This document shows, piece after piece, positions 48,090-58,620 of a DNA stretch of 64,000 nucleotides. Origin of the DNA: Cardinalis cardinalis (Eukaryota; Chordata; Aves; Passeriformes; Cardinalidae); the NCBI GenBank assembly GCA_014549065.1, contig JACDOX010000007.1:3622417-3686416 (forward strand), given 5' to 3'. Positions within the stretch are counted from its first letter, which is position 1; every line of letters starts with the position of its first letter. The notes beneath the pieces were generated by a model. The model ran no database searches, was not told the DNA's origin, and worked only from the letters and a program-made list of their open reading frames with translations. A program made the position numbers and the translations under genes.

Positions 48090-48760
48090 AAGGGATGCAA
48101 AGGCAGGATACTTCACCCACTCCCAACTTGTATTTCTGTCTCTGACTCCTATTATTAATGAACTCATTCACTTTCATAAAAACAACTACACAAGATCTTC
48201 TAACCATATCTATAAAACTATTTAATGCTCTTTTCGAAACAAGGCATCTTACAGCCATAGTAATTGAAGTTTTACTAGACCTTTAAATGAGAAGCAGCTA
48301 CTTATTAAGTTTTGATATGGGGAGCTGATTAGACAAGTTAAACATAAAGGCACAATTTATGCATAGTCTATAACCACATGTGCATGTAGTGCAATTCTTA
48401 CACTGGTGTTTGGCACTCACTGCAATAGGAAATCCTGCTAGGTACACAGTTTTATGCCACTTACAGGTTACAAGTAGTAAAGCGAAAAATGCTGGGTTTT
48501 ACGGGAAAATAATATTCATAAATCTCCAGCAGTGAATTACAGTATAACTCAGAGCTGTCTTTGTTTTGCTGCTGCTATGAATTCAATTCTGTTGCCAGTG
48601 CAGAAACAATAAACACAAAGACCAAAGTGGAAACCACTCCCCTTGCATTTGGCAAGTGCTTATATCCAATTTACAGCTGGACTCTGAAAACGGCTTCTGA
48701 AACAGTGCTAATAACAAAGAAGTTCCCACAGCTGCTCATTTTTTGCCTCCTAGTGAAGTG
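48090..48760. promoter_or_regulatory. Candidate conserved non-coding element
   Basis: About 670 bases with no repeats and no ambiguous bases. Motifs include ATTATTAATGA (48151-48161), TAATTGAAGT (48261-48270), AACCACA (48372-48378, RUNX-like) overlapping the CACATGTG E-box palindrome (48375-48382), and AACAATAAACA-like sequence near 48605. The absence of ambiguous bases over this length, compared with the flanks, hints at low variability. Conservation and activity are inferred. Confidence 0.4.
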
Positions 48761-51700
48761 AAGCAGTCCATTGTGTACGAGTTAAAGATTTCTTCTAATG
48801 CCTTACCTGGTTTTCCCAATTCATCTGTCTCTGTTCTGTACCTCTTTCAATGTGAATCATATTTATTTGTCTTTTGTCTTATTAGGCAGCTCGCTTAGGG
48901 TGCTGGGTTTTAAAGAGCTCTCCCTTACAGAGTTCTCACAATGGAGACACTGTGCTGCCTAAACAGTCCTCTGAACTTAGCTCCTCCCGATCTGGCATAA
49001 TTATGTTTTTGCCAACTGATTTGGTTATTGTCATGTGCCAAATTCAGGATCAGTGCTCTGCTGTGACCATACAAGCAGTTTCGTTATTTTAAGTATGTAG
49101 GTTTTTACCATCATTTTTACCATCTACCTTTACCATAGTGGAAGGATCTCAGGGAATTCAAATGATTTAATTTGCTGAGGTGCATCATCCACAGGTTAAA
49201 TGGTTAGTACAGCCATGTTTTGTCAGATCTTGGTTGATTACAAAATAGNACACATCAAGGACAAAGTTGGCTTCTGCTTTCATTGCACTGTGCTTGTATG
49301 GCCCACATTGTAATAGTGGCACTGAGCTGCTGTGTGGACATTTCCACTAACTCCTTTATAACTGGGTTTAAGAGCAACTCAGAAACTGATTCTTGAAAGA
49401 CCTCAGACATGCTGAGCATTAGGAACCCCAGCAGCAGTGTAGACTCTTTGTGTGCTTAAGTACCTTGCTGACTCAGGGCCACAGTGAGTGGAAGAGTCAG
49501 GACATTTGAAGAAGGACAGTTACCAAAAATTAATCATTTATTCTGCCCCTGATGTAAGAAGATTACCCCAGGAAACTGGAAGGAATGTTTTCCCCTGTGC
49601 AGCATTGAACAAACACCAATTTTCTTCTAACACAACAACATTGGCCAATATTCAGCTACAGATTAATAGTCTTATCTGGTGTGAGGAGCCTTATCTGTGA
49701 TTTGTTAGCATGGGTGTGATGCTGCAACTAAAATGTTGCACCACAAAGTGACAACACCAACTGGCTTAAAGGGAACTATTTTTATCTTACACTGATGTAA
49801 GCAAGGAAAGAAGGAACACCTGAACTAGTTGTGGGTTTCAACCTCCTTCACATACTCANTAGAGGTTTGGGACCTATAGAGTGAATTTAAGTCTCTCCAC
49901 AACTGGTTTGCTTTTCTTCCATACCTCCTGAAATCTTTTTGGAAGTAGTTCACAAGCCCCAGATGTCCCCGAACTCAGGCTGAAAGATTTTTGCTTTGAA
50001 AGCATCAGGAAGTCTCTAGGAAGAGCAAGTGAGCTGTTAGGATCTCATGTGGACAATAAAGACTTTGAATACCCTTATTTTAAATATTTTGAATAATATG
50101 CCAGCATAAAAAAAAAAAATCCTTTTGAACAGAAACTGAGAACTGCTATCTTGAAATAGTAAAAGATTTCCTCAAACTGCAAAGTTCCAGTATGCACAAG
50201 AGAAATGGTTGTGTTTTCTTTAAATATGATGTTCTGGGCATTGCCTGGCATTTTGCTTCTTATAGTCTTTCTCAGAAGAACAAAATGTAATAATAAAATG
50301 TACCAGAGTGATACTTTGAAGGCAAGCATATATATTTCTTTATTTCTTAGTTCTAGTACAGTCACAATTTTATACTTTTCTACTTACTAGCTTATATCAC
50401 ACAGAAACTTATATAAAATTTAAAACACAATCAGGTAGAATATGAAATAAATATATAAGATAAACTACTATGATTATGATAAATGCATCTGTTTGAATTG
50501 TAACGTTTATTCATGAGTGTTTTCTAGTTAGCTCAATAAGCTCCTTAATAACTGTGAGCTGAAGACCAGGTGAAACAAAGGGACTGATGGAACATCTCTC
50601 TGCATGTGCATTCAGCTCTGTGCTATTTAGGCATGCAGAGCGTTGCTGCTGAGAAGATGTTCCACAAATGTCCAACAGAAATTAAAGTTACTCATATGGG
50701 ACTGGCCTGTTGGGAACTCCAAGGCATTAAAATTCTCATTCCCTTCTACCTTGTTTTTCTGAGTGTGGTTAGCCAGCATGCCACTCCTAGGGGGATGGAG
50801 GCTGGAAATAACCCATCCACCTACCTCTATTGTGAGCTATTCTGCCTAAACCCACCCCTGCAAGATTACTTACAAATCAGGAGTCACAAGGATCAGACTT
50901 CTGTCACACACTGAACTGAAAATATTTGTCCTCCAAGCAACATCTTACTTTCTAATTGTTTTTTAGGTTCATTTACAGTTGTCAATACTGATCTGTAAAC
51001 AAGAGCATGATTTAGCAGGTTTTTTTTCTCCATTTAGTTTTGATAGCAAGGATTGATGGGTGTTCTTTTAAGATCATCATTCCAACAGAGCATTTTGAGT
51101 CTGGATAAGACAGAGTTTCTTGCATTTTTTGTTCTTTTTGTAGGTTCATCACCAATACCCAGAACNTTGTGGGACTGCCTCTTCACCCAAATGTTTTATT
51201 GGATGATGAAAAGANAAATAAGGGAAATGTCCTGATAAGATCTTGGTATTGACTCCTACATGGAAATTATATCCATTGTATTAAAAAAGGGTCTGTGCAG
51301 TCAGAGGTTGTCACATCAACTCATTTCATGAAGTATGTTTGATGATAATCTGAATGAGGTACTTCTTTCCTTGATTTGAGCTTCAGTAAATGTGTTCACT
51401 GGATTTTCTGTGGTCTAAGTGCAGAATGGGTTCAGCTGTGGTGGTTAACACCATCAAAATATTATCAAATTATGCTGGGAAGGCCTTTGTCTTCAGTAAA
51501 AAGAGTAGCTATGGTCCACAGTTTTCCAAAGGAGGCTTGTCTGGAGGGGTTTGCCTTAGAATGAAGACAAAGCAGGATGATAGCAAAGCATCACTTACAA
51601 ACATCACCTGTGAGCACATATTGCGTGTGTGGCTGGTACAGTTTGAAGTTTCCCTCATTTCAGTGCATTGGTCTCAGGAAGTGATTAAAGAAAGATAAGA

Positions 51701-53089
51701 GAGAAGCAGAGGAAAGCAATTTTCAATGCCAGCAGAGGCTTAAGCATAAAACAACAGAGAANTAATGATATATTATATTGTCTCTGACCAGATGAAGAGT
51801 TTTCTTCCACCCCTCAAGGCAGAACTGTAAATAGTCAGCTCCTTATATCTCTAAAGATTACCCAGCACATTTGGATAATCTGATTATTAGAAAGACCTGA
51901 CCAGACCCCTCATATAGCATAAGAGAACACTGTATCTTCTAGACTTCCTGGTGATGCTGGACTGTCCCTTTGGATTTTCTAGCATGGTCCATTTGTGGCT
52001 AGTTAAACTTCCTTAGAGATCCAGTAATTATCCTAACCCAGGAAATCACCATTTCTGACACACAGTTTCAAATTTGCCTTCCCATTTTATTTGAAATCTG
52101 TGCATATAATTCTTCTCTGTTACTGAGTTGGCCTTCTTTTTATCTTTNAGTCATCCACCCTTTCCAAAATTAAAACTTCCTCTGAAGAGAAGCACACCAA
52201 TATTAGATACTCTGACTCCATGCACACCTATGTGTGTGTATGTGTAAAATTCAGAAACACCTTACAGCAAGTAACAAACTATAGATAGGGGAAATATTTT
52301 TTTGATAGAAACCAAGCTTGATAAAAGGAGTGCACACTGTCGTGTCTGAAAGTATGGTATTAATAATTAAGCCATGCAATCATTACCTCAGGATATTATT
52401 TCTTAAATATCTCTTGCAAAGGCAATACGATTACATATGAATTATATCAATTTTCCACCAACAAAAAAAAATCCACAGAAATAGGAATTGAATTACACTG
52501 TCCAATTTGCTGTAAAGTTCATTGTACGTGAAGAAATTAATCAAAGCTACCACCACCCATTTTTATGGGAACATAAAATGATGTGAACTTCCATTTTTAA
52601 TAAAGATGCATAGCTCTTTTATGAAGACTGACTAATAACACTGTAATGAACTGAAATGTTACTGATACATTAAAAATGAAAATTTTGAGGGATGTGTTTA
52701 CTGAGTCTCTCTCCTGTTTCAAGCCAAGCAATACTTCCATTTGAATCTGTCTATTGAGAAAGGAAAAATCCAAACAATAAAGTTGATGTGAACTCTTGTG
52801 TAAATTTGTCTCCCACATATATGAATGGCCAGCAACATTCTTTTTATCTTGCTACTTCCACCTAAATGATCTCTCAGACAGACGTGGGCTGTATTCTCCA
52901 GCAATCTGAGATTTTCAGATGTTGTCCAGACATCTCTGTGTTGCCACAAATGTCCATGAGTGGATATTCCCAACCTAATTCAAAGGGCTATGAGACAATG
53001 AAGGAATTTTATTAGGTTCCAAATTCAAGAGGATTGTGAGCAGTGACATGCCTATACATTTTCTGTGCAGTATAAAGGCTTTTAATCAG
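48761..53089. other. Intergenic, no gene seen
   Basis: No supported gene. AT-rich sequence with short A runs (about 50107-50119). Open frames 50075-50365 (minus) and 51390-51698 (plus) are around 100 codons but show no recognised domain. The stretch 50280-50540 is very AT-rich without being a simple repeat. Confidence 0.62.
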
Positions 53090-53300
53090 GGAGGCTGTCT
53101 CTCCTTCCCACAGAAGAATGNTAATTAATTAGAGTAATATGATATTAATTGAATAATTGGCAAGCTAATTTATTTTGACTATGCTCACATAGCTTTTGCT
53201 CTTAGGTTTTTGGTTTGTTTTTTTTAACAGTCTAAGAAGTTATGCAATTGTCTGGAATATTTGCTGAAACAGTGTTTAAGTGTTTAGTGCAAAGCAAGTG
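53090..53300. promoter_or_regulatory. Homeodomain-site cluster / candidate element
   Basis: At 53122-53131 there is TAATTAATTA, followed by GATATTAATTGAATAATTGG (about 53141-53160) and AGCTAATTTATTTT (about 53163-53176). This gives at least four ATTA/TAAT cores in about 60 bases, outside any microsatellite. An ambiguous base (53121) directly precedes the first site. Confidence 0.35.
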
Positions 53301-54700
53301 GGAATATCTCAATCACAGCAGAGGGTTCTCAGAGTGCTGTTTATCTGGCCTGAAAGTAAGTACTGCTCTCCTTTCTTTTGGACAACGAAATTGAAACAGA
53401 GGCAAAATCGGGGGTAAGCAAATTTTTGTGGGTTGTTTTTTTTGTAAGTTTTATTCGTTTTTTTTTTTCTTCTGAACAATCATTCCGCCAGTTAACTTTG
53501 TTCACCAGGTGTTTTTTCATTTCTCACAAATGACTGTCTAAATTAGAAACTGTCAGAAGTTTTCTTAGTTGCTAGAATTCATCTGGAGGAAATCTTCAAA
53601 GCCTTTTATCATGGGTGGTCCTTTGCTTTGCCTCTTCTTAACCCTTGTTCTAGTTACATTTAAAAAAAAACAGCTAAGGGCAATGTTTCATAGCTGTGAG
53701 AGGTAAAAAGCTAATGAATAATAGAATTGNTAGTAATAGATAAAGGTGGACTTCTTGATTATATTTACTAAATTAACTTAATCATTAGCATTTTATGTGA
53801 TACTCAGAGACATCATATGATGAGTCAGGGAATTGATTTGTTTACTTGTCTTTCTCAGCTCTGTGAATCTGAGCATCAGTCAAATGCTAGAAATTTGTTT
53901 ATCTAGAGGAGTGATTACCTGCTTTATGAACTCTTTTGGACCACTGCTGCAGAGGAATACTATTTCAGGAGTATCATCTACTCCTCTCTTGCCCCTACCT
54001 CCAACTGCCTCCTTCTAAAAATNTCCTTTCTGTGGGTCCTAAGAGGGACCACATGCATCGTCTTAAGACCACTAAACTACAGAGATGGCAACAAGAGAGA
54101 AATACAATATTCCAGCTGGATGATCACCAAGCAGTCTGATTCACTTAGTCTAATGTTCCCAGTCAGATTCTGGCAATGAAATAAGCATGTAGGAGGTTGC
54201 AAACTGATTAGTTTTAATTAAAATAATAGAAAGATCCAAGCCATGGACCTCAGATTTGAGCTTCTTTAATTTTTTTCATGAGAAAGGATATCTGATTAAA
54301 TCTTATTCTTAACCTGTCTCTCAGGCTTTTAGGCTGATTTGAATTCAAAGCCACATGGATCTGTTTGGCTGTTTCTAGAAAACTGCTTTGCAAATTGTCT
54401 GTCATTTTGTCAATCCATACCCATAGCTCACCTCCAGAAGTCCTCAGCTCTGGATCTGTTCTAGGACTTAACAGTGTTGCACCAGCCTACCTCTGGGACA
54501 ACATCCAGCTTGGTCCTCATTGCTACATTACTCTTAATATCACTTACCCAGTTTTAAAAGTCTGGACTTATGTCAGTTTTCCACCATTCCAGGCGCTGGA
54601 CATTTTGTGACATCCCAACCACAAAAGGTTACTTTTTCCCATCAGGGAGCAATAGATGCTGTAAATAATGTTGAAAAATTTTGGGGCTAGCTATAAGGCG
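53301..54700. other. Intergenic, no gene seen
   Basis: No supported gene. T-rich runs occur at about 53430-53470. Two short plus-strand open frames (53833-54139) and one at 54365-54610 have no recognised domain. Confidence 0.6.
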
Positions 54701-54718
54701 ACTACTACTACTACTACG

Positions 54719-54764
<46 letters not shown>

Positions 54765-54772
54765 ATAATAAT
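54701..54772 (+). repeat. Microsatellite (ACT)5ACG(ACT)15(AAT)3
   Basis: Five ACT units, one ACG, fifteen ACT and three AAT run without other interruption. On the minus strand it produces Ser or Val runs in the frames 54629-54868 and 54691-54900, which are not genes. Confidence 0.97.
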
Positions 54773-55832
54773 CTTGGAGTCTCCTGAATCAGGATTAAGA
54801 CTCCACAGGTGCTGAACAGCATTTCTGTGCAGAACCTTGGTGGCAGCTGGCACCAGCTGGAATCCCATTTCCTGCTCACCAGAGCTTCAAAGTACATCAT
54901 TACATGTAGAAAAAAGAGGGAGAGATGTTGTTTGTCTTCTAATTTCTCTTAAAATCTTATGTATTTGTCTAAAATGCACCATTGAAAAAAAACTACCACT
55001 GATTTAAATAAAAAACAAGAAAATAAAATCCAACCAACTAAAATAATGCCTATGTGCATAGAAGCATTTATCACAACCACTAGTATAAATTAAAAGGTCT
55101 TTCTTTCTGCTGAGCTGGGAGGGAAATATTTTTAAATGCTTCTTTGTAAACAGAAAATCCATGATTTAAATTAATGATTTATTCCTTGAAAGCCAGTGTG
55201 GAATTTATCTCTGGCAAGATAAGATGCACATTGTCTTCTATCTGCATATTGCCATGTAACTGCACAATATCTGGCAGTGAATATGGAAAAAAATCAATTT
55301 TGCCTGTTTTCAAGAATATCTCCTGAGTCTGAGATATGTCTCACTTGTTTTTCAAATACTGCAACAAGTAATTTAAGCTCTGTGTTCAGAGAAAGAACTT
55401 GTCTCTCTGTGCGTGGTGCATGCATACATCTGTATTACCTGATTGGCATTAATTTTCACCTGTTTTAAACAGCAAGGCTGCAGTTCTCCTCCAGTGTTTC
55501 CCCCTCCCACCCCACCCCTGAGGAAATGATCATTAAGAGAGTCCCTGATTCAAAGCTCAAGGAAGTCACTGTANACTATCAAACCATGATGAATTGTTGA
55601 CCACACTCCAAGGCCCAGATACTTGTAGGGTTTTAAAGTCCAACTTTCTCTAAAGATTCGTGAAGGCCTGAAAGTCTGGATATTACCAGTGAAGTCCTCA
55701 GTTCTGCATTTATGATGAATATTAAACTTTTGGAGNACTTGCCAAGAGTGATTACCAGATGCTGGCCTGGATCAATCATGTATCTTGTAGATTTGTATTT
55801 TCTATGCCCCTGAAAAGCTGCAAGTTGAGAAG
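54773..55832. other. Intergenic, no gene seen
   Basis: AT-rich sequence with no supported gene or recognised repeat up to the CR1 boundary. Confidence 0.65.
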
Positions 55833-57525
55833 GTCANAGAACAGCTTAGGTTGGAAGGCATTTCTGGAGATCAGGTATTCTAACCCCCTGCTCAATTGGA
55901 GACAGCTACTCAGGCTCATGTCCACTTGAGTTTTGAGTGTCTCCAAGGACNCAGACCTGACAATTTCTCTTGGCAACCTGTGCCAGTGTTTGATTGCTGT
56001 CACAGGAAAAACAACCTGATATTTTTATTTAATTTATGTGGAATTTCCTAATAAGTGTTTCAGTTTGTCCCATTGCCTGTTGTTCCATCACTGTTTACCA
56101 CTGAGAAGAANCTAGCTCTTTCTGCTTTAATCCCAGTACTGGACATTTGTACACATTGATAAGACTCCCCCTGAGCCTCTTCTTCTCTGCGCTGAACAGA
56201 ACGACCTCTCTTAGCCTCTACTTACATGCCAAATCCTTTGAGTACTTAATTTACCTTAGTGACCCTTCACTGCATTTACACTCCTCTGTGTCATTGTCTC
56301 TCTTGCACTGGGGAGCCCAGGACTGGGCACAGAACTCCAGATGATGTCTCCTCACTAGCGCTCAGTAGAGGGGAAGGATCATCCCCTTTCCACCTGCTGG
56401 CTGAGCTCTTCTTGATGCATCCCAGGACGCTGCTGGCCCTCTTTGCTGCAAGGCTATATTGCTGGCTCATAGTCAATTTCTTCACCAGGGTCCCATGGAT
56501 CATTTCTGCCAAGCTGCTTTCTGAGATGGTCAGTGCCCAAGGTGTACTAGTACGTGAGATGACTTTGTTTTTCCCTTGGTTGAACTTCACGTATTTCCCA
56601 TTGACTCATTTCTGCAGCCTGTCAAGAGTTGCTCTCAGCCTGCCCTAAACAGCAGCANAACCATCCAGGCTGCCACCCAGTTCTCCCAGTTATGTGCCAT
56701 CCATGAATTTGCTGAATCTGTTGTCAGAGTCACCAATGAGAAGGTTACAGAGTGCTGCTCCCAGTATTAGCTCTGGAGTTGGCTAGTGACTAGGGACTGA
56801 CTTCAAGCTGCTGATCACATCTCTTTTGAGCCCAGCGCTTCAGCCAGCTTTCAAATCAGATCACTGTCTCATATATTTAACCCATACATCACCAGGTTNT
56901 CTGTGAAGATGTTGAGAAGAGACAATGTCAAAAATCTTACTAAGATGAACCACATCCACGGCTCTCCCCTCAGCCACCAAGCTTTCCATCTCATCATGGA
57001 AGGCTATCAGGTTGGTCAGACACAATTTCCCTTTGATAAATCTGTGCTGACTGCTGCAGATGACCTATCTTTCAAGCGTCTGGAAACAGTTTTCAGGATT
57101 AGCTGCTCCATCACCTTTCCAAGGATCAAGGTAAGGCTGGCCTGCCTGTAGCGNCTTGGATTCTTCNTGCCTTTCTTGAAGACAGGAGTGACATTTGCTC
57201 TCTTCCAGTGTCAGGGACACCCCCCTTGATCACCTTGACCTTTCCAAGATAATTAAGAGCAGCATCACAAAAGTATCTGACAACTCTTTGGTGCATCCCA
57301 TAAGGGCCCATGGAATTGTGTCCGACCAGTTTCTTTAAATGTTCCCTAAACTACACCAAGTAGTTCCTAAATTACACTAAACTTCCTTGTTCCAGACCTT
57401 CCAGGGTTAAAAGAAACCAAAACCTGATGTGAAGAAGGCATTGGTTACCTTGGCCTTTCCAGTGTTCTTTGTTACATGGGCCCCATCCCATTTGGCAGCA
57501 GGTCCCCATTTTCCCCAGTATTTCC
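55833..57525 (-). mobile_element. CR1 LINE, 5'-truncated, degenerate, minus strand
   Basis: About 1.7 kb reads as the reverse complement of the 3' half of a CR1 non-LTR retrotransposon. The + strand begins with the antisense 3' tail (AGGTTGGAAGGCATTTCTGG, then the CAACCTGTGCCAGTGTTTGA stretch). It continues through antisense reverse-transcriptase sequence, including GGAGCCCAGGACTGGGCACA and GGCTATCAGGTTGGTCA. On the minus strand, fragments of ORF2 can still be read: MKFNQGK...KLTMSQQYSLAAKRAS...LGCIKKSSASRW at 56290-56590, and MGPYGMHQRVVR near 57311. The frame is broken by stops and shifts. The catalytic FADD-type motif at about 56693-56707 has changed to F-M-D-G and is followed by a stop, so the copy is inactive. 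CR1 copies are typically 5'-truncated, as here; the 5' limit near 57525 is approximate. Confidence 0.93.
56690..56707 (-). pseudogene. Dead reverse-transcriptase catalytic motif of the CR1 copy
   Basis: Read on the minus strand, the expected Phe-Ala-Asp-Asp-Thr-Lys core of CR1 reverse transcriptase appears as Phe-Met-Asp-Gly-Thr-stop. The second catalytic aspartate is lost (codon GGC at 56696-56698) and the lysine codon has become TAA (56690-56692). This is direct evidence that the element cannot encode an active enzyme. Confidence 0.85.
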
Positions 57526-58199
57526 CTAGCAGCTGGTATGCCCTGTGCTGCAGCAAGGCATGGCCCAGCGTGCCAGGGCACAGTACCTATTCCAGCTACC
57601 TATGAGCACTACTTATGGAAATAAACAGGACACGACAGAAGCCAGGGCTGGGCTCTGTGCTACCTTCTGCACCTCGGGATTTCAAGCAGCGTGTGCAGAA
57701 GTGCACCAGGAGCTGCAGAGGCTGACTTTGAAAGTCCAGCTGTGAATTTAAAGTGATATGAGCTCCAGCTTAATGAAACTGTATTTCCTCCTCTATGACA
57801 GATATTTTACCTTTCCCTTTGTCTGCCCCCTTGCTTGCCCTAAACTCAGCTTGCTCCGATGGGATGCATCCTCAGTCAGTCAGTCATTCCCTCAGGCAGG
57901 GTGAGCTTCTGCTGCTCCATTTTTGGCAAAATCCGCAGCACAGATTTCTAAATGTCTTGTATTTATTTCATTGCATTTTTTTGTGCCTGTGCACAAAACC
58001 TTATGTTTGGTGAGTAAACAGTAGGTAAACATTTTTCATAAAGACTTTTTTTTTTTAATAAACAAAGTAATTTTCTCAACTAGTTCCTTTCTTACTCTGC
58101 TTCATAATATTCAGAGGAAATAGATGGTCTGTTTCAACATCAGGGAACTGGAGGGATAAGAATAGAGACAGCAGTGTGGAAGCAATGGGTCCCTCTTCT
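57526..58199. other. Intergenic, no gene seen
   Basis: No supported gene. Sequence beyond the CR1 truncation point is unremarkable, with a run of T at about 58046-58056. Confidence 0.62.
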
Positions 58200-58620
58200 G
58201 CCCATATGGTTCAGGTTTGCATTTTGGCTGGCACGATAATGTGATTGCTGGCAGATCGAATGTTTAGTCTCCAGAGCAAATAGCAGCCAATGAGTTGGGG
58301 TGTAATGTACATGTGGAGATGTTCATAATATTCCACACAGGCTGAACCTACAGCAGGAGCGAATTCAGCTGCAGTGAAAACAGAGATGCTGCATGAATCC
58401 TTCTGTCAGCACAGCAATGGCATTTCCAGACTTTTGCGTTTGGGAAGAGGAGGAATGTGCCTCTAGGGATGGAAAACGCCACAAGCCTCGGATTCTCTTG
58501 TGGCAGGAATTTCTGACTTGCCACATAGAAGGTGATGCATTCTGATGAGCCTGAAAGTTACATTTCATCACTGCTTTATCACCCGATGAATCATTACAGC
58601 AGATGAATGTTAATTGTAGC
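58200..58620. promoter_or_regulatory. Candidate conserved non-coding element
   Basis: A repeat-free block without ambiguous bases. It contains CACGATAATGTGATTG (about 58231-58246), the CAGCCAATGAG CCAAT-like site near 58281, TGTAATGTACATG, and CCCGATGAATCATTACAGCAG-like sequence near 58581. The texture is that of a vertebrate enhancer rather than a gene. Both ORFs in the area are short. Confidence 0.38.

Noticed and set aside
54629..54900. Serine- and valine-run open frames on the minus strand
   Set aside because: They are translations of the ACT microsatellite.
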